Positions 35,440-45,348 of a stretch of 64,000 nt of DNA are shown here, piece by piece; the stretch's first letter is position 1, and each line of letters begins with the position of its first letter. The stretch is from NCBI RefSeq assembly GCF_019052805.1, contig NZ_JAHQRJ010000002.1, forward strand, positions 434,001-498,000, given 5' to 3'. The notes under the pieces were generated by a model that was not told where the DNA came from, made no database searches, and saw only the letters and a list, made by a program, of their open reading frames with translations. This DNA comes from Noviherbaspirillum sp. L7-7A (GTDB taxonomy: Bacteria; Pseudomonadota; Gammaproteobacteria; Burkholderiales; Burkholderiaceae_D). A program made the position numbers and the translations under genes.

Positions 35440-37511
35440 AGTTGCCCAGTCGCGCCGAGCTGCTGTTCTCGGCCAAGTCCTTTGCCGCCGCGATGCTGGC
35501 GCTCTACCTTGCCATGTCGATCAGCCTGCCGCGGCCGTTCTGGGCCATGCTGACCGCCTACGTGGTGTCCAATCCGCTGTCCGGGGCGGTGCGTTCCAAG
35601 GCGCTGTACCGGGTCAGCGGCACCATCCTGGGCTCGATGGCGACCGTGCTGCTGGTGCCGCGCCTGTCAAACGCGCCGGAACTGCTGGCGCTGGCCCTGG
35701 CGCTGTGGGTCGGGGTCTGCCTGTACATTTCGCTGCACGACCGCACGCCGCGTTCCTATGTTTTTATGCTGGCCGGCTATACCGCGGCGCTGATCGGCTT
35801 TCCGGCTGTGGGTGCGCCCGACACCGTGTTCGACGTGGCGCTGGCGCGGGTCGAGGAAATCACGCTGGGCATCGTCTGCGCCACCCTCATCCATAGCGTG
35901 GTGCTGCCGCAGAGCATGGCGCCGGCGCTGCTGGCGCGTCTGGACCGCGCGCTGGACGATGCCCGGCGCTGGCTGCGCGATGGGCTCGGCGCAGGCAGCA
36001 ATGCAGGCGAGCGGCGCAGCTTGGCCGGCGACATCACCGAACTGCGCGTGATGGCGACCCATCTGCCGTTCGACACATCGAACCTGCGCTGGACCGGCAA
36101 TACCATCAACGCGCTGCAGGACAGGCTGGCGCTGATGATGCCCCTGCTGGCCGGCATCGAGGACAGGCTGCAGGCGCTGCGCAAGGCGAACGCCGACGCC
36201 GATGCGGCATCGCGCTGGCAGGCGCTTCTGCAACGCATCGTCGTCTGGAACGAAGCTGGCGCCAGCGCGAACGGAGGCATGGCCGGGCAACTGCATGTAG
36301 AAATCGACACGCTGCGTCCGGGGCTGACGGCGGCATCCAATTGGGCCGACTTGCTGCAGGTCAACCTGGCCTGCCGCCTGCATGCGCTGCTGCGGCTGTG
36401 CACCGAAAGCGCCGACCTGCGCGCGGCGCTCGACGACAGCCTGCATGGCAGGCAGCCGGCCAGGCCACGGGTGGCCGGGTCGCGGCCGTGGGTACTGCAT
36501 CGTGATCCCGGCATGGCGCTGCTGTCGGCGGCGGCCGCGGTCATCGCCATCCTGGCCTGCTGCGCCTTCTGGATACTGACCGCCTGGCCGGCCGGATCGG
36601 CAGCGGCCATGATGGCGGCGGTGTTCTGCTGCTTCTTCGCCACGCAGGACGACCCGGTGCCGGGCATACGGTTGTTCTTCAACTACACGCTGGCATCGAT
36701 TCCGATATCGGCGGTGTACCTGCTGCTGGTAATGCCGGCAGTGCACAGCTTCGAGATGCTGATGCTGGCAGTGGCCCCCTGCTTCCTGCTGCTGGGCATT
36801 TACGTGGCGAGGCCGGCGACCACCGGCGCGGCGATGGCGATGCTGTTCGGCGTGGCCGGCATGCTCAGCATGCAGGACACCGGCACCTTGGACCTGGTGT
36901 CCTTCATCAACAGCATGCTGGCGCAGCTGGCCGGCATCGCCGCCGCGGCGGTGTTTACCCGCCTGCTGCGCTCGGTCAGTGTCGACTGGACCGCGCGCCG
37001 GCTTTTGCGCGCCGGCTGGCGCGAACTGGCCAGCCTGGCAGGCGAACGCCGCGTGCCTTCGGTGGAAGCGGTATCGGTGCGCATGGTGGACCGGATCGGC
37101 ATGCTCACGCCGCGACTGGCGATGGCAGCGGCACGCGGCCAGGAAAACGGCGCCAGCCTGGACGCGCTGCATGCCTTCGGCGACCTGCGCATTGGCCTGA
37201 ACGTCGCGCAGTTGCGGCGCCTGGCGCCTCAGCTGCAGTTGCAGCAGCCGGCGCTGGCGCGTCTGCTGCAGGACTTGGCCAGCCATTTCCGCACCGGCCA
37301 TGTCCTGCAGCAGCGCGCCGACACCGGGCTGCTGCGGCAACTCGACGCGGCGCTGGCCGGTGTCTGTGCCGAATCCGCAAGCGCACACGCCGCCCGCATC
37401 GACGCGGCGGCCGCGCTGGTGGGCATACGGCGCGGCCTCTTTCCCGACGCCGCGACCTACCCGGCCGGCGCGCCGGCGCAGATCAACCGGACAACGGAGG
37501 CGAAACAATGA
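35436..37511 (+). CDS. FUSC-family inner membrane efflux protein (AaeB-like)
   Basis: A 691-residue protein with two hydrophobic bundles (~12-160 and ~360-530), each joined to a long cytoplasmic region, as in AaeB/FUSC proteins. SLPRPFWAMLTAYVVSNPLSG near the N-terminus and DRTPRSYVFMLAGYTAAL are typical. AaeB exports hydroxybenzoic acids with AaeA. GTG start overlapping the MarR stop; the stop overlaps the DUF1656 gene start (ATGA). Confidence 0.92.
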   Translation: MKLPSRAELLFSAKSFAAAMLALYLAMSISLPRPFWAMLTAYVVSNPLSGAVRSKALYRVSGTILGSMATVLLVPRLSNAPELLALALALWVGVCLYISLHDRTPRSYVFMLAGYTAALIGFPAVGAPDTVFDVALARVEEITLGIVCATLIHSVVLPQSMAPALLARLDRALDDARRWLRDGLGAGSNAGERRSLAGDITELRVMATHLPFDTSNLRWTGNTINALQDRLALMMPLLAGIEDRLQALRKANADADAASRWQALLQRIVVWNEAGASANGGMAGQLHVEIDTLRPGLTAASNWADLLQVNLACRLHALLRLCTESADLRAALDDSLHGRQPARPRVAGSRPWVLHRDPGMALLSAAAAVIAILACCAFWILTAWPAGSAAAMMAAVFCCFFATQDDPVPGIRLFFNYTLASIPISAVYLLLVMPAVHSFEMLMLAVAPCFLLLGIYVARPATTGAAMAMLFGVAGMLSMQDTGTLDLVSFINSMLAQLAGIAAAAVFTRLLRSVSVDWTARRLLRAGWRELASLAGERRVPSVEAVSVRMVDRIGMLTPRLAMAAARGQENGASLDALHAFGDLRIGLNVAQLRRLAPQLQLQQPALARLLQDLASHFRTGHVLQQRADTGLLRQLDAALAGVCAESASAHAARIDAAAALVGIRRGLFPDAATYPAGAPAQINRTTEAKQ

Positions 37512-37708
37512 CAGGCGAAGTCAGCCTTTACGGCATCTACATGCCATCCCTGCTGCTCATGGCGCTGCTGGCGCTGCTGCTGTCGCGCGGCCTGTCCTGG
37601 CTGCTGGCGCGTGCCGGCTTTTACCGGCTGGTGTGGCATCCCGCACTGTTCGACCTGGCGATGTTCATCGTCGTGCTGGGCATGCTGTGCCGCTTTTTAA
37701 AGATTTGA
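37508..37708 (+). CDS. DUF1656 small membrane protein (AaeX-like)
   Basis: A 66-residue protein with two membrane segments (~10-30 and ~45-62) and the family's GIYMPSLLL and FYRLVWHPALFDLA blocks. AaeX homologues always travel with AaeA and AaeB; their role is not established. Four-base overlap with the FUSC gene. Confidence 0.92.
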   Translation: MTGEVSLYGIYMPSLLLMALLALLLSRGLSWLLARAGFYRLVWHPALFDLAMFIVVLGMLCRFLKI

Positions 37709-37721
37709 AGTCGAGGTCAAT

Positions 37722-38612
37722 ATGCAATTTCCCATTTCAGGCATGGGCCGCGTGCTGCTTACCCTGGTCGCTGTCGGCGCGGCGGCGGTGGCCGGCACGG
37801 GCTTGTGGCAACGCTACCAAGTCCAGCCCTGGACCCGCGACGGCCGCATCAAGGCCAACGTGATCCAGGTCGCGCCCGACGTCACCGGCCAGGTGACGCG
37901 CATGCTGGTGCATGACAACCAGCAGGTCTCCAGGGGCGAGACGCTGTTCGAAATCGACCGCGCCCGCTTCGAATTAGCGCTGCGCCAGGCCGAGGCTTCG
38001 CTGCAGGCGCAGCGCACCGCGCTGGACCAGGCCGAGAACGAGGCGCGCCGCAATCGCCAGCTCGGCAACCTGGTGTCGCAGGAAAACCGCGAACAGGGCC
38101 AGGCCAGGGTCAACCAGCTGCGCGCTGCGCTGGACCAAGCGCTGGTGGCGCGCGACGTCGCCCAGCTCAATCTCGACCGCACGCGGGTGACAGCCAGCAG
38201 CGACGGCATCGTTACCAATCTGGACCTGCAGGCCGGCGCCTATGTCAGCGCCGGCCATCCGGTGCTGGCGCTGGTGGACCGCAATTCCTTCTATGCGGAA
38301 GGCTATTTCGAGGAAACCAAGCTGCCCGGCATCAGCCTGGGCGACCCGGTCAGCGTGTCGCTAATGGGCACGAAAGAACAGCTGAGCGGCCATGTCGACA
38401 GCTTCGCCCAGGGCATCGCCGACCGCGACCGCAACACCGCCGGCAACCTGCTGCCGAACGTGAACCCGACCTTCAATTGGGTGCGGCTGGCGCAGCGTAT
38501 TCCGGTGCGCATTGCGCTGCACCAGGTGCCTGAAGGCGTGCGGTTCGTATCGGGACAGACAGTGACGGTGGACGTCCATCATCGCCAGGACAAGCGGGTG
38601 GCGCTGCAATGA
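37722..38612 (+). CDS. HlyD/EmrA-family periplasmic adaptor (AaeA-like)
   Basis: A 296-residue membrane-fusion protein: one N-terminal membrane anchor (~8-25), a lipoyl half (PDVTGQVTRMLVHDNQQVSRG), an alpha-hairpin (~80-150), the second lipoyl half (VTASSDGIVTNLDLQAGAYV) and a beta-barrel. It links the FUSC pump to the outer-membrane factor encoded next; its stop overlaps that gene's start. Confidence 0.94.
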   Translation: MQFPISGMGRVLLTLVAVGAAAVAGTGLWQRYQVQPWTRDGRIKANVIQVAPDVTGQVTRMLVHDNQQVSRGETLFEIDRARFELALRQAEASLQAQRTALDQAENEARRNRQLGNLVSQENREQGQARVNQLRAALDQALVARDVAQLNLDRTRVTASSDGIVTNLDLQAGAYVSAGHPVLALVDRNSFYAEGYFEETKLPGISLGDPVSVSLMGTKEQLSGHVDSFAQGIADRDRNTAGNLLPNVNPTFNWVRLAQRIPVRIALHQVPEGVRFVSGQTVTVDVHHRQDKRVALQ

Positions 38613-40087
38613 GTACTTCACTGCCACGCCAAGCCTTTGCCGCATTCCTGCTGTCCCTGCTTACCGCCTGCGGCACGGTTGGGCCCGACTACCGGGTGCC
38701 GGACGAGGCTGCGATCGCCAAGCCCTCCGCCGCCGCGCCGTTCGCCGGCGCCGCCGAGGCGCCTTACAGCGCCGCACCGTTGCCGCCGCACTGGTGGCGG
38801 CTGTACCGTGACCCCGCGCTGGATCGCCTGGTCGAACAGGCGCTAGCCGCGAATGCCGATCTGCGTGCGGCCGCCGCGAATCTGCGGCGCGCCCGCGCGC
38901 TGGAACAGGAAGTCGCCGCTGCCGGCCGGCCAGCGCTCGGCATCAGCGCCGCACCGGCTTACGGCCGGCCGTCGGCCGCGGCGCGCGGGCTGCCCGATGC
39001 GCTGCCGGATGCCGCTTCCTACGACGCCGGCGTCTCGGTGTCCTATCAGGTCGACCTGTTCGGCAAGATTGCCCGCGCCATCGAGGCAGCCGACGCCGAC
39101 AGCGGCGCTGCGGCCGCGGCCTACGACCTGTCGCGGATCAACGTCGCTGCCGGCACGGTGCGGGCCTATGTCGATGTCTGCGCCTCCGCCGCCCAGATCG
39201 GCGTAGCGCAGCGCTCACTCGGCCTGCAGCAGGATTTCCTGGACTTGACCGCAAGGCGCATTGCCGCCGGTCGCGGCACCGCGCTCGACGCCAGCCGCGC
39301 CCAGGCCCAGGCCGAGCAGCTGCGCGCGGCGCTGCCGCCCCTGCAGGCGGCACAGCGTGGGGCACTGTTGCGCCTGGCCGCGCTCCTGGGTGAAACGCCC
39401 GGCAAGCTGCCCGAAAGCGCTGGCCGCTGCGCAGCCCCGCCGCGCCTGGCTTTCCCGGTGCCGGTGGGCGATGGCGCGGCGCTGCTGCGGCGCCGGCCCG
39501 ACATCCGCCAGGCCGAACGCGGCTTGGCGGCCGCCAGCGCGCGCATTGGCGTCGCTACCGCGGACCTGTATCCCGGCATCACACTGGGCCTGCCGGCCGG
39601 CAGCACCGGCGCGCTGGCCGGCTTCGGCGCCGGCAATGCCTTGCGCTGGAGCCTGGGGTCGCTGATTTCCTGGTCGCTACCGGTCAATGGCGCCGCCCGC
39701 AGACGCATCGCCCAGGCCGAGGCGTCCAGCGAGGCGGCACTGGCGCGCTTCGATGGCACCGTGCTCAATGCGTTGCGCGAGGCCGAAACGACACTGACAG
39801 TCTATGCACGCGAGCTGGACCGCAACGCAGCCCTAAAGGCAGCGCGCGAGCAGAGCGCCCTGGCAGCAAGCCAGGCCAGCGAACTGTACCGTTATGGCCG
39901 CACCGATTTCCTGACCACGCTGGACGCCCAGCGCTCGCTGGCCTCGGCCGAAAGCGCACTCACGGCCAGCGACGCCCAGCTGGCAAGCGACCAGGTAGCG
40001 CTGTTCTTGGCGCTGGGCGGCGGCTGGGAAAGTGCCGATGCCCAGGCCACGGCGGATTCATCCAACCACATTGAAACAAGGAAGTAG
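38609..40087 (+). CDS. NodT-family outer membrane efflux lipoprotein
   Basis: A 492-residue TolC-like outer-membrane factor. The signal peptide ends in the lipobox LLTAC, so Cys near residue 21 is lipidated. CGTVGPDYRVP follows, then PPHWWRLYRDPALDRLVEQAL and two OEP repeats (~60-250 and ~265-470). It completes the tripartite pump of this operon. Confidence 0.94.
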   Translation: MSTSLPRQAFAAFLLSLLTACGTVGPDYRVPDEAAIAKPSAAAPFAGAAEAPYSAAPLPPHWWRLYRDPALDRLVEQALAANADLRAAAANLRRARALEQEVAAAGRPALGISAAPAYGRPSAAARGLPDALPDAASYDAGVSVSYQVDLFGKIARAIEAADADSGAAAAAYDLSRINVAAGTVRAYVDVCASAAQIGVAQRSLGLQQDFLDLTARRIAAGRGTALDASRAQAQAEQLRAALPPLQAAQRGALLRLAALLGETPGKLPESAGRCAAPPRLAFPVPVGDGAALLRRRPDIRQAERGLAAASARIGVATADLYPGITLGLPAGSTGALAGFGAGNALRWSLGSLISWSLPVNGAARRRIAQAEASSEAALARFDGTVLNALREAETTLTVYARELDRNAALKAAREQSALAASQASELYRYGRTDFLTTLDAQRSLASAESALTASDAQLASDQVALFLALGGGWESADAQATADSSNHIETRK

Positions 40088-40091
40088 CACC

Positions 40092-41402
40092 ATGCAGAGT
40101 CATTCTTCCGGCAGCGCGCTGTCGCGCAATCAACCTCCCACCAATTCCCGTGGCACGGTGTTGTTTGCCAGCCTGATCGGTACCACCATCGAATTCTTCG
40201 ACTTCTATATCTATGCCACCGCGGCGGTACTAGTCTTCCCCAAACTGTTCTTCCCGCCTGGCGACGCTACTGCCGCCACGCTGCAATCGCTGGCCACGTT
40301 TGCCATCGCCTTCTTCGCCCGGCCTGTGGGCTCGGCCGTGTTCGGCCACTATGGCGACCGCATCGGCCGCAAGGCCACGCTGGTGGCGGCGCTGCTGACC
40401 ATGGGCATCTCCACTGTCGTGATCGGACTGCTGCCCACGTATGCCAGCATCGGCGCGACCGCGCCGATGCTGCTGTCCTTGTGCCGCTTCGGCCAGGGCC
40501 TCGGGCTGGGCGGCGAATGGGGTGGCGCGGTGCTGCTGGCGACAGAAAATGCGCCGCCGGGCAAGCGCGCCTGGTATGGGATGTTCCCGCAATTGGGCGC
40601 GCCAATCGGCTTCTTCCTGTCGGGCGGCATTTTCCTGCTGCTGTCCGAAGTGCTGAGCGACGCGCAGTTCTTCCAGTTCGGCTGGCGCATTCCCTTTCTG
40701 GCCAGCGCGCTGCTAGTGGGCGTTGGCCTGTTCGTGCGTCTGAAGATTACCGAGACGCCGGCCTTCCAGAAGGTGCTGGAGAAGAACGAGCGGGTCAAGG
40801 TGCCGGTGGTGACGGTGTTCCGCGAGCATGGCCTGATGCTGGTGCTGGGCACGGTGATGGCGCTGGCGACCTTCGTGCTGTTTTACCTGATGACGGTGTT
40901 TGCGCTGAGCTGGGGCACCAGCGCGCTGGGCTACAGCCGCCCGCAGTTCCTGCAGTTGCAGCTGTTCGCGGTGCTGTTCTTTGCGCTGACCATACCGGTG
41001 TCGGCGGTGCTGGCCGACCGCTACGGCCGGCGCGCCGCGATGATCTTGGTGTCGGCCGCCATCATCGTGTTCGGGCTAGTGCTGGCGCCGCTGTTCGGCT
41101 CCGGAAGCATGGCCGGGGTCACGCTGTTCATGTCGCTCGGCATGGCGCTGATGGGCATGACTTATGGCCCGCTGGGCACCCTGCTCTCCGAGCTGTTCCC
41201 GGCCGAAGTGCGCTACACCGGCTCGTCGCTGACCTTCAATTTCGCCGGCATCCTCGGCGCCTCGCTGACGCCCTACATCGCGACCTGGCTGGCGAGCCAC
41301 TACGGCCTGTCCTATGTCGGCTATTACCTTGCGGTGGCGGCGCTCTTGACCCTGCTGGCGCTGCTGGCGACCGGCCGGGCCCGCGCCACCAGATTCGCCT
41401 GA
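40092..41402 (+). CDS. MFS transporter, metabolite:H+ symporter (MHS) family
   Basis: A 436-residue permease with 12 predicted membrane helices. IGTTIEFFDFYIYATAAVLVFP, GHYGDRIGRKATL and RFGQGLGLGGEWGGAVLL are diagnostic for the MHS family (relatives of ProP and ShiA). It probably imports an organic acid. AAGGAAG lies before ATG 40092; the frame is open to 40032 inside the previous gene. Placement after an efflux operon hints at linked handling of the same or related acid. Confidence 0.92.
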   Translation: MQSHSSGSALSRNQPPTNSRGTVLFASLIGTTIEFFDFYIYATAAVLVFPKLFFPPGDATAATLQSLATFAIAFFARPVGSAVFGHYGDRIGRKATLVAALLTMGISTVVIGLLPTYASIGATAPMLLSLCRFGQGLGLGGEWGGAVLLATENAPPGKRAWYGMFPQLGAPIGFFLSGGIFLLLSEVLSDAQFFQFGWRIPFLASALLVGVGLFVRLKITETPAFQKVLEKNERVKVPVVTVFREHGLMLVLGTVMALATFVLFYLMTVFALSWGTSALGYSRPQFLQLQLFAVLFFALTIPVSAVLADRYGRRAAMILVSAAIIVFGLVLAPLFGSGSMAGVTLFMSLGMALMGMTYGPLGTLLSELFPAEVRYTGSSLTFNFAGILGASLTPYIATWLASHYGLSYVGYYLAVAALLTLLALLATGRARATRFA

Positions 41403-41472
41403 CGCTTCCTGCGGCCCATGGCGTCCGGCGGCTCGGTTAAGATGCATGTCCAATCTACAAGGAGGAGACGAC

Positions 41473-42072
41473 ATGCAGACGACCCAAGGCGCCGACGAAC
41501 GCTATCCGCTGGCCGAGCTGGACAACCTGCCTGAGGACATCCGGACGCAGATCCTGGAGGTGCAGCAGAAGTCTGGCTTCGTGCCCAATGTGTTCCTAAA
41601 GCTGGCACGCCGGCCGGAGGAATACCGCGCCTTCTTCGCCTACCACGACGCGCTGATGTTGCGCGAAGGCGGCCTGACCAAGGGCGAGAAGGAAATGATC
41701 GTGGTCGCCACCAGCGCCCAGAGCCAGTGCCTGTATTGCGTGGTGGCGCACGGCGCGCTGCTGCGCATCTTCGAGAAGAGCCCGCTCTTGGCCGACCATC
41801 TGGCAACCAACTACCGCAAGGCGCCGATCACGCCCCGGCAACGCGCGATGCTGGATTTCGCGCTGAAGGTGTCGAATGCTTCCCATGCAATCGAAGACGC
41901 CGACTTTGCCGCGCTGCATGCGCACGGCTTTAGCGACGAGGACGTCTGGGACATCGGCGCGATCGCTGCGTTTTTTGCCTTGTCGAACCGGATGGCCAAC
42001 CTTTCAGGCATGATGCCCAATCCGGAGTTTCATCTGCTGGGACGCATTCCGCGCGAGAAGAAGCCTGGCTAG
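41473..42072 (+). CDS. Peroxidase-related AhpD/carboxymuconolactone decarboxylase-like protein
   Basis: A 199-residue protein of the AhpD fold. The active-site CxxC with a nearby His is present in QCLYCVVAHGALL, with KGEKEMIVVATSAQSQ before it and a PITPRQRAMLDFALKV helix after it. Such proteins reduce peroxides or act as disulfide carriers. AAGGAGGAG precedes ATG 41473; the ATG at 41446 is rejected for lack of a site. Confidence 0.9.
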   Translation: MQTTQGADERYPLAELDNLPEDIRTQILEVQQKSGFVPNVFLKLARRPEEYRAFFAYHDALMLREGGLTKGEKEMIVVATSAQSQCLYCVVAHGALLRIFEKSPLLADHLATNYRKAPITPRQRAMLDFALKVSNASHAIEDADFAALHAHGFSDEDVWDIGAIAAFFALSNRMANLSGMMPNPEFHLLGRIPREKKPG

Positions 42073-42211
42073 GGCGCGTTCAGCGTGATCCGGGCCGGGC
42101 CGGAGGAAGGTTCTGCCATGACACCCAAGGCCTGCTTGAAAAGACAGCAGTGGTGTTCAAGCATGACAACAAACTTGTCCAGCCGCCTTAGAGCAGCGCA
42201 CCAGTGCCAAC

Positions 42212-43768
42212 TCACGGCGCCCGGGAGGTCATGCGCGCGATCACCTGGGACTTGATCATCCTGAGCAGCGAGGTCTCCTCCGGCGTGATCCCTTCGGGCG
42301 CGGTGACGGTGCGGTCCGCGTAGAAGTAGCCTATCGGCGCGCCCTTGACGACCAGCGGCAGGATGATGAAGCTGCGCGCTTCCGGCAGCATGGTGCGATG
42401 CCATACCGGCAGCAGCGACGCGATCTTCATCGTCGATGCGTCGGCAATAAGCAGGTCGGCATTGTTCTGCATGGCCAGGAAGAACAGGTCCTTGTTGCCA
42501 CTGGCGGCGAAGGCGAAATGCCGCTGCAGCTTCGGCGTGGCGCTCCCCAGCGCCAGGCGGGACTTGTACAGCCCGGTCTGCACGTCGCGCAGGCACACCG
42601 TGGCGTAGCGAAATCCCATGCTGGCGTACAGGGTTTCCAGCGCCAGGAACATCAGGTCGTTGATGTTGCCCGCGCCGCTGGCGATCATTTCCGTCATGGC
42701 CTGGGCACCGGCCATCAACAGCTCACGCGCCTGCACCGGCTTGCCGCTGGGATGGCGCTCGGCGGATGGTGCGACGCTGTCGCCGGCAAGCAGGAATTCC
42801 GCCAGCGGGTCGGCCTTGGCGACGGGCTGCGGCGCAGGCTCGGCAGCAACAGGCTCGGCAGCCACCTCTTCGTCGAAGGCGATCTCGGCATTGAGCCTGA
42901 GCGCCCGGGCTTCCGCCGCGACCGCCTTAACCAGGTCGGCCATGCCCTGGGCATCCAGATTCATCGCCGCGCCATAACGGGCCAGAACGGCACGGCTGTC
43001 GGCATCCTTTCCTGGATCGGTCATGCGCGGCAGCAGGGCCGCCATACTGGCACTGAAGGCCGCCACCTGCTGCATCCATTCAGCGCGGCTTTTGGCCGGC
43101 TTTAGCATGCCAGCCGGCAGTGGTGCCAGGGCATGGGCGATGGAATCAGGCATGTTCCAGGCACGCAGCGCCGCCTCGGTCAGGTCGTCGAAACTGCAGC
43201 CGAGAATGCGGGCCGATGCCTGCGACTGCGACAGGCCAGCACTTTCTGCCAGCTCGGCGATGCGGCCGTAGAGCAGATGATCGTGCGCGGCTACCATCAC
43301 CCGGCCCAGGTTCTTGAACAATGCCGCAACCGCCGCTTCCTCGGCATCCTTGAACGGCGCGCGGCGCGCCATGGCGCGCCCGAAGACGCTGGCGCACAGC
43401 GCCAGCGAAAGCTCGTTGCGCACGCTCTGGCCTTTCTTGCCCTTCATGCCGTCGACCAGCAGCATTGCCAGCGCGCTGGTCTTGACGGTCTCGAAGCCAA
43501 GCAGGAAGATCGCGCGGGAGATCGTCGTGACCGGCGTGCCGCCGGCGGTCCGGTAAGAGACGGTATTGGCAAGGCGCAGCATCTTCTGCGTCAGGGCCAC
43601 GTCGTTGAGCAGGAAGGAAGCCAGCTCGCGCACCGAGTCATCCTGCGCCGACGCCATGCGCACCACTTCCGACACCGAGGCGCCCAGCGCCGGGAGTTCG
43701 CTGCCCTGCGTCACCTGCCACAGCAGCCTGTCGCGCGCGGCGCGGGTCTCGGGGCCATTCTCCGTCAT
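42212..43768 (-). CDS. HDOD-domain signalling protein with C-terminal GAF-like domain
   Basis: A 518-residue protein. The HDOD domain (~20-225: ELPALGASVSEVVRMAS, LSLALCASVFGRAMARR) has the fold of HD hydrolases without the metal residues. A Pro/Ala-rich linker (~300-345) leads to a GAF-like domain (~365-515) with FRYATVCLRDVQTG and RSFIILPLVVKG. HDOD proteins usually act in signalling or motility control. Single-gene unit. Confidence 0.88.
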   Translation of the reverse strand: MTENGPETRAARDRLLWQVTQGSELPALGASVSEVVRMASAQDDSVRELASFLLNDVALTQKMLRLANTVSYRTAGGTPVTTISRAIFLLGFETVKTSALAMLLVDGMKGKKGQSVRNELSLALCASVFGRAMARRAPFKDAEEAAVAALFKNLGRVMVAAHDHLLYGRIAELAESAGLSQSQASARILGCSFDDLTEAALRAWNMPDSIAHALAPLPAGMLKPAKSRAEWMQQVAAFSASMAALLPRMTDPGKDADSRAVLARYGAAMNLDAQGMADLVKAVAAEARALRLNAEIAFDEEVAAEPVAAEPAPQPVAKADPLAEFLLAGDSVAPSAERHPSGKPVQARELLMAGAQAMTEMIASGAGNINDLMFLALETLYASMGFRYATVCLRDVQTGLYKSRLALGSATPKLQRHFAFAASGNKDLFFLAMQNNADLLIADASTMKIASLLPVWHRTMLPEARSFIILPLVVKGAPIGYFYADRTVTAPEGITPEETSLLRMIKSQVIARMTSRAP

Positions 43769-44085
43769 GCTTCCTCTGCTGCTTTCCAGTTACTCGTGGC
43801 GCGAGTCTACAGCAATCATGGTCCGGTTCGAAGCGCGCCTTGCGCATGAACATGGGGCAAGGCGGCGCAGCGGGCAAGGCTCTGTACTTCTCCGTATAAT
43901 CGACCGCACAATTAAAAGTACAGGCACGGAGACATTCTTATCGCCCCCTTTCTTGCAACGCCCCTGCAGGCTGCGATCCAGTGCTGCCGGCGCCCGGCTG
44001 CCATGCCGGCTTGGCAGCGCATTGACAACGTATTCAACCACCAGCCCGGTATCGGGCGCACAACCAGAAGAAGAGGAGAACCCGC
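43769..44085. other. Intergenic region, probable promoter of the sorbosone dehydrogenase-like gene
   Basis: Divergent region of 317 bases. An A+T-rich patch around 43900-43930 (GTATAATCGACC with AATTAAAAGT) is the best promoter candidate. GAAGAGGAGA upstream of 44086 is the ribosome site of the next gene. No ORF of its own. Confidence 0.4.
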
Positions 44086-45348
44086 ATGAATCATGCATGG
44101 AAGCTGAGCGCGCTCTGCGCCGCCATTGCGTTCGGACCAGCTGCGATGGCGCAGCTGGCAGCTACGCCCGCGGCGCCTGCGACGCCTGCAGCACCTACTG
44201 CCGCGCCTGCTCCGGCACCAGCCTGGAAGCAGGGCATGGCGGAAGGACAGGCCAGCTCGCCGCTGCATCCGTTCGCACCGCACATGACTGGCCGTGCCGC
44301 CAGCGAGCTGCCGATCGACAAGCTCAAGGTGCCGGCCGGCTTCAAGGTCGAGGTCTGGGCCGAAGGCGTGCCCGAGGCGCGCTCGCTGGCGCTGGGCGAC
44401 AAGGGCACGGTGTTCGTCAGCAACCGCAACCTGTCGAATGTCTATGCCATCGTCGACAAGGACGGCAAGCGCGAGGTCAAGACCCTGTTCAAGGGCCTGA
44501 ACAGCCCGAACGGCGTCGTGTTCGACAAGGGCACGCTGTATGTGGCCGAGCGTCACCGCATCACCCGCTACGACAACATCGAAAGCCAGCTCGACAGCCC
44601 GCCGCAGGCCGTGGTGGTGGTCGACAACCTCGACCCGCAGAAGCAGCCGGGCCACTTCTGGAAGTACCTGGCGATGGGTCCGGACGGCAAGCTCTACTTC
44701 AACATCGGCTCGCCGCAGAACATCACAATGCCGACCTATATGGAAGCGGTCATCATGCGGGTCGATCCCAAGACCGGCATGCTGGAAAACTATGCGCAGG
44801 GCGTGCGCAACAGCGTTGGCATGGCCTTCCACCCGAAGACCAAACAGCTGTGGTTCACCGAGCATGCGCGCGACTGGATCAGCGACGACATGCCGTCTGA
44901 CGAGCTCAACGTGGTCACTAAGCAGGGCGAGCATTTTGGCTTCCCCTATTGCTTCCAGGGCGATTTCCCTGATCCGCAGTATGGCAAGAACCGCTCCTGC
45001 GCCGATTTCACCAAGCCCAAGCTCAACCTCGGTGCGCACGTGGCGCCGCTGGGCATGCGCTTCTACACCGGCAAGATGTTCCCGGCCAGCTATACCAACA
45101 ACATCTTCATTGCCCAGCACGGCTCGTGGAACCGCACCGTCAAGCAAGGCTATAACGTGGTGCGCGTGACGGTCGACGGCAAGGGCAATGCCAAGTCCGA
45201 GCCCTTCCTGGAAGGCTTCATGACCGACGACAAGGCCGATCCGCCGATGTGGGGCCGGCCAGCCGACGTGCTGCAGATGGCCGACGGCTCGATGCTGGTG
45301 TCGGACGACTATAACGGCATCATCTACCGCGTGAGCTACAAGAAATGA
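44086..45348 (+). CDS. PQQ-dependent sugar/sorbosone dehydrogenase-like quinoprotein
   Basis: A 420-residue exported protein: signal peptide (~1-22, ending AAMAQ), an Ala/Pro-rich linker, then a six-bladed beta-propeller of the soluble glucose/L-sorbosone dehydrogenase family. LKVPAGFKVEVWAEGVPEARSLALG, GLNSPNGVVF, RNSVGMAFHP and TEHARDWISDDMPSDELN carry the typical blade and cofactor residues. It should oxidise an aldehyde or alcohol in the periplasm with PQQ. Its stop overlaps the start of a diheme cytochrome c, the likely electron acceptor. Confidence 0.88.
   Translation: MNHAWKLSALCAAIAFGPAAMAQLAATPAAPATPAAPTAAPAPAPAWKQGMAEGQASSPLHPFAPHMTGRAASELPIDKLKVPAGFKVEVWAEGVPEARSLALGDKGTVFVSNRNLSNVYAIVDKDGKREVKTLFKGLNSPNGVVFDKGTLYVAERHRITRYDNIESQLDSPPQAVVVVDNLDPQKQPGHFWKYLAMGPDGKLYFNIGSPQNITMPTYMEAVIMRVDPKTGMLENYAQGVRNSVGMAFHPKTKQLWFTEHARDWISDDMPSDELNVVTKQGEHFGFPYCFQGDFPDPQYGKNRSCADFTKPKLNLGAHVAPLGMRFYTGKMFPASYTNNIFIAQHGSWNRTVKQGYNVVRVTVDGKGNAKSEPFLEGFMTDDKADPPMWGRPADVLQMADGSMLVSDDYNGIIYRVSYKK

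Noticed and set aside
35667-37508. A 613-codon ORF antisense to the FUSC gene.
   Set aside because: It has Arg/Gln/His-rich shadow composition and no ribosome site; the plus-strand gene is coupled by overlaps to its neighbours.
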